A DNA stretch of 64,000 nt from Rhytidiadelphus loreus (taxonomy: Eukaryota; Streptophyta; Bryopsida; Hypnales; Hylocomiaceae). A model generated the notes under the pieces. It had not been told where the DNA came from. It ran no database searches and worked only from the letters and a program-made list of their open reading frames with translations. A program made the position numbers and the translations under genes. Location of the stretch: NCBI GenBank assembly GCA_947034895.1, contig OX344762.1, positions 50,571,087 to 50,635,086 of the forward strand, read 5' to 3'. Each line of letters opens with the position of its first letter. The stretch's first letter is position 1. This document shows, in pieces, positions 60,607 to 64,000 of the stretch.

Positions 60607-61636
60607 AGGCATTGTGAAACTCATATTTTTGAAACATTAAAGAGTGCTGGAAAGGATCGTCGTTTGAAATATTTCCATGCATGGTGGCCACTTCCTGTCT
60701 TGATGCGTTCGCCATGTTCAGGTATCTGCATAACATTTTTGAAAGGAGCTCTTAGGACCTCGAGTCCATTTGGTAATCAGAGATCCCCAACTATCTTCAT
60801 TCTTTGACAAGCAAGCTCTTTCATCGTCAGTTGAATTTTAAAGAAGATGGAAGTCCCTAACATTAATCACTTTTGTATTGTCAACCACTTTAATAGTACC
60901 GTCATAGTGCTCCTGAATTTACACTTGTGAGCATGAACAAGTACATGTTGAACTCCATTATCAACCAACAATTGAATGGATCCATACTGGATCTTATTCT
61001 TATTATATATTGTCAGATGAACCGCAAGAAGATTACACACATAGAGCAACATAAGAATGTGATGCTCTTGTGCAACAACTTACTGGTCTGTCCCATAAAT
61101 TGGCGGAGATTTTATGATTGACACCCTCGGTATTGCCCCGAGTGGTGAGAAGCGGGAAGTGTCCAATTGCCGATGTGAATGGCTATGCCGGCAAACTTAT
61201 CAAACACATCTCCCTTAGGATTGATTCTAAGTAGAGTCAGAACCGGAGCATATTTTATCTTGAACGTCCTAATTCGAAACCACACTTGCTTGGTAAGTTG
61301 TTGATGTTCTGAAAGATATTAAGACGGCCAACAAGCATGAAGGCAATTATGCAATGTGTACAAATGAAACATGTTCATGCCTAATCAATATAAAATACCG
61401 AGAAGATGAGCATGCCACGAAGTACTCCACGTCCCGCGCGATTCAAGAAATACCTCTGCAAGTGATATAAGTAGCGGCAGCGGGAAACTGCGGTTGTCGC
61501 TAGGGTTCCATAAGGTTTATTCAGCTTCCAATCTTTCCCTACAAATAACGTCCAGAGAGTCCGAAAATTCGATCCGCGAATCCTCACAAGCCGATACACC
61601 GCATAGAAACCGTCAAAACGAAGCTATTTCAAGCAT
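60607..61636. other. Intergenic DNA, no supported gene
   Basis: Short open frames on both strands only. No domain or splice chain recognised. Confidence 0.4.
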
Positions 61637-62170
61637 CGAGTCTCTCGAAAAAGAAGTAGACGGGAATCCTCCATGGAAGAACTGCACCTGCACTATCGAA
61701 ATCTGAGAAAACGAAAGGGAAGATGGTGAGTGGGAGCATATGCTGTGAGTCTCTTGAAAAAGACGCAGACAGCGATCCTCCATGGAAGAACTGCACATGC
61801 AAAATATGGAAATCGGAGAAATCAAACGAGACGATGGTGAGTGGGAGTCTCTAAGCTTGAACAAGATTAAGCCAGAAATCCATCAAGGGAGAACTGCAAC
61901 TGCAAAATGAAATCCGTGAGAAACCGAAAAGCAAAGACCACACACGGTGTTCCTCCCACCACGGAACAACTGAAAGAGGCAAATTAGAGAACACAAAGGA
62001 AAAGATAGTGATTCAAGCACTCTGTGAGAGTCTGTTGCAACAAGACGCACTAAAAACAGACAGGAACTTTCACTGTTTGAATCAGTGCGGCAAAATGAGA
62101 CTTCGCAGGACTGCTTGTGCAGAAGTTCACAACAAAAGGGAAGATGGTGAGTGGGAGCATGCCAGAGAGG
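61637..62170 (+). repeat. Degenerate tandem repeat, units of about 100-150 bp
   Basis: Units start GAGTCTCT.GAAAAAGA, contain ATCCTCCATGGAAGAACTGC and end with GATGGTGAGTGGGAG. Clear units run 61637-61747 and 61748-61847; weaker ones follow from 61848, and one at about 62030-62160 ends again with GAAGATGGTGAGTGGGAGCA. The frames through it are not consistently open, so it is probably non-coding. Confidence 0.7.
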
Positions 62171-62675
62171 GTGATCTGCGCAGAACATTCAAGCTCGTGA
62201 TCCCTCCACTACCCAGAGCAGGAAGTGAACGCTGCTCGGTTGCCCGCCTCACGCGGTGCCTTCCGTTCTAACATCGCGGCAACTCCATCCTCCGATGGAG
62301 TAGCCGCGACGACTCCGGGTTCGGAGTGGGCAAGCCCTCAACACGTCTCCGCAGGCCCTGGCCTGGCGCTCCACTGCCACACCTTCCTACCCCCGCTCGG
62401 GTGACAGGCAGACGCTACTCTGTCCAGTTGTGAGATAGGCCCTCAGTCACGCCCTTTATACAGGTGAGAAGGCAACCCGACAATACGTATGGGTTTTCTC
62501 AAAAGGTGAGGTGCGGTGGCTTCGGAACATTATTAACCAGCCTAAACCATTCCCTTTGGGGAAGGGATAATAAATATCTTCCTATATGCCTAGGAGTGAA
62601 CTTAGTTATAATTTATAGAGAATCATTGGCTAGCTAGAAAATTGTTATGGGTTGGGGGCTTACAATTTACCTGTC
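62171..62675. other. GC-rich block with two consecutive tetraloop hairpins
   Basis: Abrupt GC-rich composition from about 62170 to 62540. CGCGGCAACTCCATC (62275-62289) pairs with 62294-62308 across a 4-nt loop with one mismatch. Directly after, ACTCCG (62312-62317) pairs with CGGAGT (62322-62327), again across 4 nt. The downstream end, GGGTTGGGGGCTTACA (about 62651), resembles the 3' edge of some plant LTRs, but no tRNA primer site or matching second LTR is seen. Confidence 0.45.
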
Positions 62676-64000
62676 GACTGGAAAGTCACTCATTCTCAAT
62701 GCAAGTGTTATCCAAGCATGTGACTTGTAAGAAATAAGATCAAATTCTTGGACATATCAATCAATACTGCACTAGATGTCATATTCATGGTTGAAGGATA
62801 TAGAGTCTATGCTTGTGAATCCCTATTACTTCAAACTTTAGCTATTTCCTAACTAATTGGTATTAAATTCAATGACACATATTTTTAGTGCATTAATATC
62901 CTAGCAAGCATGGGGAAGTTCACAAAAAGGAAAAAAAAAAAAAAAAAAATCATATCCTACAAACAATGGAAACCACTTAATATAGCTGAAAAACATTGAA
63001 ATACATGCATTTCCTAGCTTACTCAATTCTTATGAGCCTACAAATCCAAGTAAAATTGGTTCCTAGCTAGGTTTCAAAGAATTAAACAACTTGTTTCAAA
63101 ACTTTTGCAGAACTTCATCTGTATAAAAAATTTCAAAGAATTACTAGTTAGCAACAACGATTACACTACTAGTACATTGTAAAAAAGGCCCTTCAAGGGA
63201 GACATTTTTATTAGCCAAAACTGCAACAAACAATAGAAATTGATAGCCAATTTGCAACTTCTTCCACATTAGAATTTTTATCTATATAGTCAATTTTGTG
63301 TTATTGTACTCCCAATAATCCTTCACAATTTGCAAAATCCTTTCTTATCTATTTTTTTTTTATACTACTCACTCTCAAGGTAGCCAAAGTTGATGCTTGT
63401 TTGTCTTGAAGGTAGCATATTGCACTAAATTCCATAAACTAGCTCTAAGATCACTGGTTAGCAGATTGCGAGTAGGCAGAGACTAGGAGCATTTGGCACA
63501 TAAATCAGGCGCATCGTAATCCAAGCTGCTGCTGAGAATTCAATTGATCTGAAACTGCAAGTGGCTTCGTTATTCTTTCGCAGATTTCGCACGTAAGATC
63601 GATGTTGACGCCATAGCTGCCATTGTACTCACAAACGCTTCAAGACTCGGGAGAAGCTCTGGAGAATCCAATGCCCACCCCAAAGTTTGCAAATTAGGGG
63701 AGCACACTCTGCGGAAAAAACCTGAAAATGCTCGTGTTTGCGTCGTGATGATACACCAATTCCGTTCAGTGACTGAATTGCATCTAAGCTCGACCTTCTC
63801 TCAAAGCTGGAATAGGAGCTCAAAAGTGCAGTTTGGAATAGAAGCACGCTGGACGTCAAATGGAAGTGTCAAGTGGGCTGGGTGAACAATAATCAGTTAG
63901 GGAAGTTGTGGATGTAAGGTAAGCTTACTGCACCTAATTGAGTCCAAACAAGCAACAGAGTATTGTTCCTAATATTAAATTGCATTATTTTTGGAAGTTA
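62676..64000 (-). pseudogene. Broken second copy of promoter/exon 1/intron 1 of the UlaG-like gene
   Basis: Aligns in the same orientation with 53524-54490, from AGTCACTCATTCTCAATGC to the window end. The exon 1 ATG (63623-63621) is kept and the first eight residues MAAMASTS are identical. Small insertions (GATC, A, AGA) then shift the frame to TAA after 17 codons. Homology stops about 100 bp before exon 2, so no catalytic part follows. It is interrupted by a 303-bp insertion at 63154-63456. The promoter part may continue beyond the window. It could still drive transcription. Confidence 0.8.
63154..63456. mobile_element. 303-bp insertion with 7-bp direct duplication
   Basis: Absent from the otherwise matching copy at 53.5-54.5 kb, where ATTAGCA is uninterrupted (near 53998). 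Here GTTAGCA flanks it on both sides (63147-63153 and 63457-63463), as expected of a target-site duplication. The ends show no clear inverted repeat and there is no poly-A tail at the end. The class is unknown. Confidence 0.65.

Noticed and set aside
62171..62675. Solo LTR
   Set aside because: GGGTTGGGGGCTTACA resembles an LTR edge but there is no TG..CA pair, no primer-binding site and no target duplication that I can see.
1..64000. tRNA, rRNA or other structured RNA genes
   Set aside because: I looked for GGTTCGA-type B boxes and long conserved rRNA words and found nothing convincing.

Overview
This is a nuclear segment of a land plant. The evidence is spliced genes with GT-AG introns, plant-type transcription factors (a DIVARICATA-type MYB with SHAQKYF, and a trihelix factor with a C-terminal coiled coil), a plastid-type transit peptide on a metallo-beta-lactamase-fold protein, and typical plant DNA transposons. 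The sequence is AT-rich and gene-poor, and the introns I could place are mostly 150-700 bp. The kinase family at 26-27.7 kb and the large fusion locus at 4-12 kb suggest to me a seed-free plant (moss, lycophyte or fern), but I cannot name the species. The intron lengths argue against Selaginella.

Layout. 0-4 kb: AT-rich DNA with a MITE-like element and a small GC-rich island. 4.2-12.3 kb: a decayed locus on the + strand that reads as one chain of exons for a protein of about 2,000 residues. It has a ParB-like segment, a degenerate beta-class DNA methyltransferase-like segment, a long acidic linker, an FCP1/HAD-like segment and a Ser/Arg-rich C-terminal exon. It carries 14 copies of a 19-bp quasi-palindrome in introns, upstream DNA and exons, and I saw none elsewhere. 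13-21 kb: transposons, namely a hAT MITE with an 8-bp target duplication, a 2.19-kb CACTA element with a TTA target duplication, and one copy of a dispersed repeat. 22-28 kb: an unrecognised minus-strand pseudogene and a broken TKL-type kinase. 28-38 kb: AT-rich repeats.

38-57 kb holds the conventional genes. These are the MYB gene (+), the trihelix gene (-), a fully resolvable nine-exon UlaG-like metallo-hydrolase gene (-, all splice phases consistent, 385 aa), and an F-box protein gene (-) with one in-frame TAG. 57-64 kb: repeats, a gene fragment with an intron-like remnant of only 30 nt, a degenerate tandem repeat, two strong hairpins, and a broken second copy of the promoter/exon-1/intron-1 part of the UlaG-like gene, about 9.1 kb from the original and itself interrupted by a 303-bp insertion.

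The strongest candidate for something undescribed is the 4.2-12.3 kb locus. A ParB-like/methyltransferase-like/FCP1-like fusion beside a private family of palindromic sites suggests a protein-DNA recognition system, perhaps a selfish or mobile one. This copy looks inactivated: nine in-frame TAG, two TGA, no TAA, and three single-base frameshifts.
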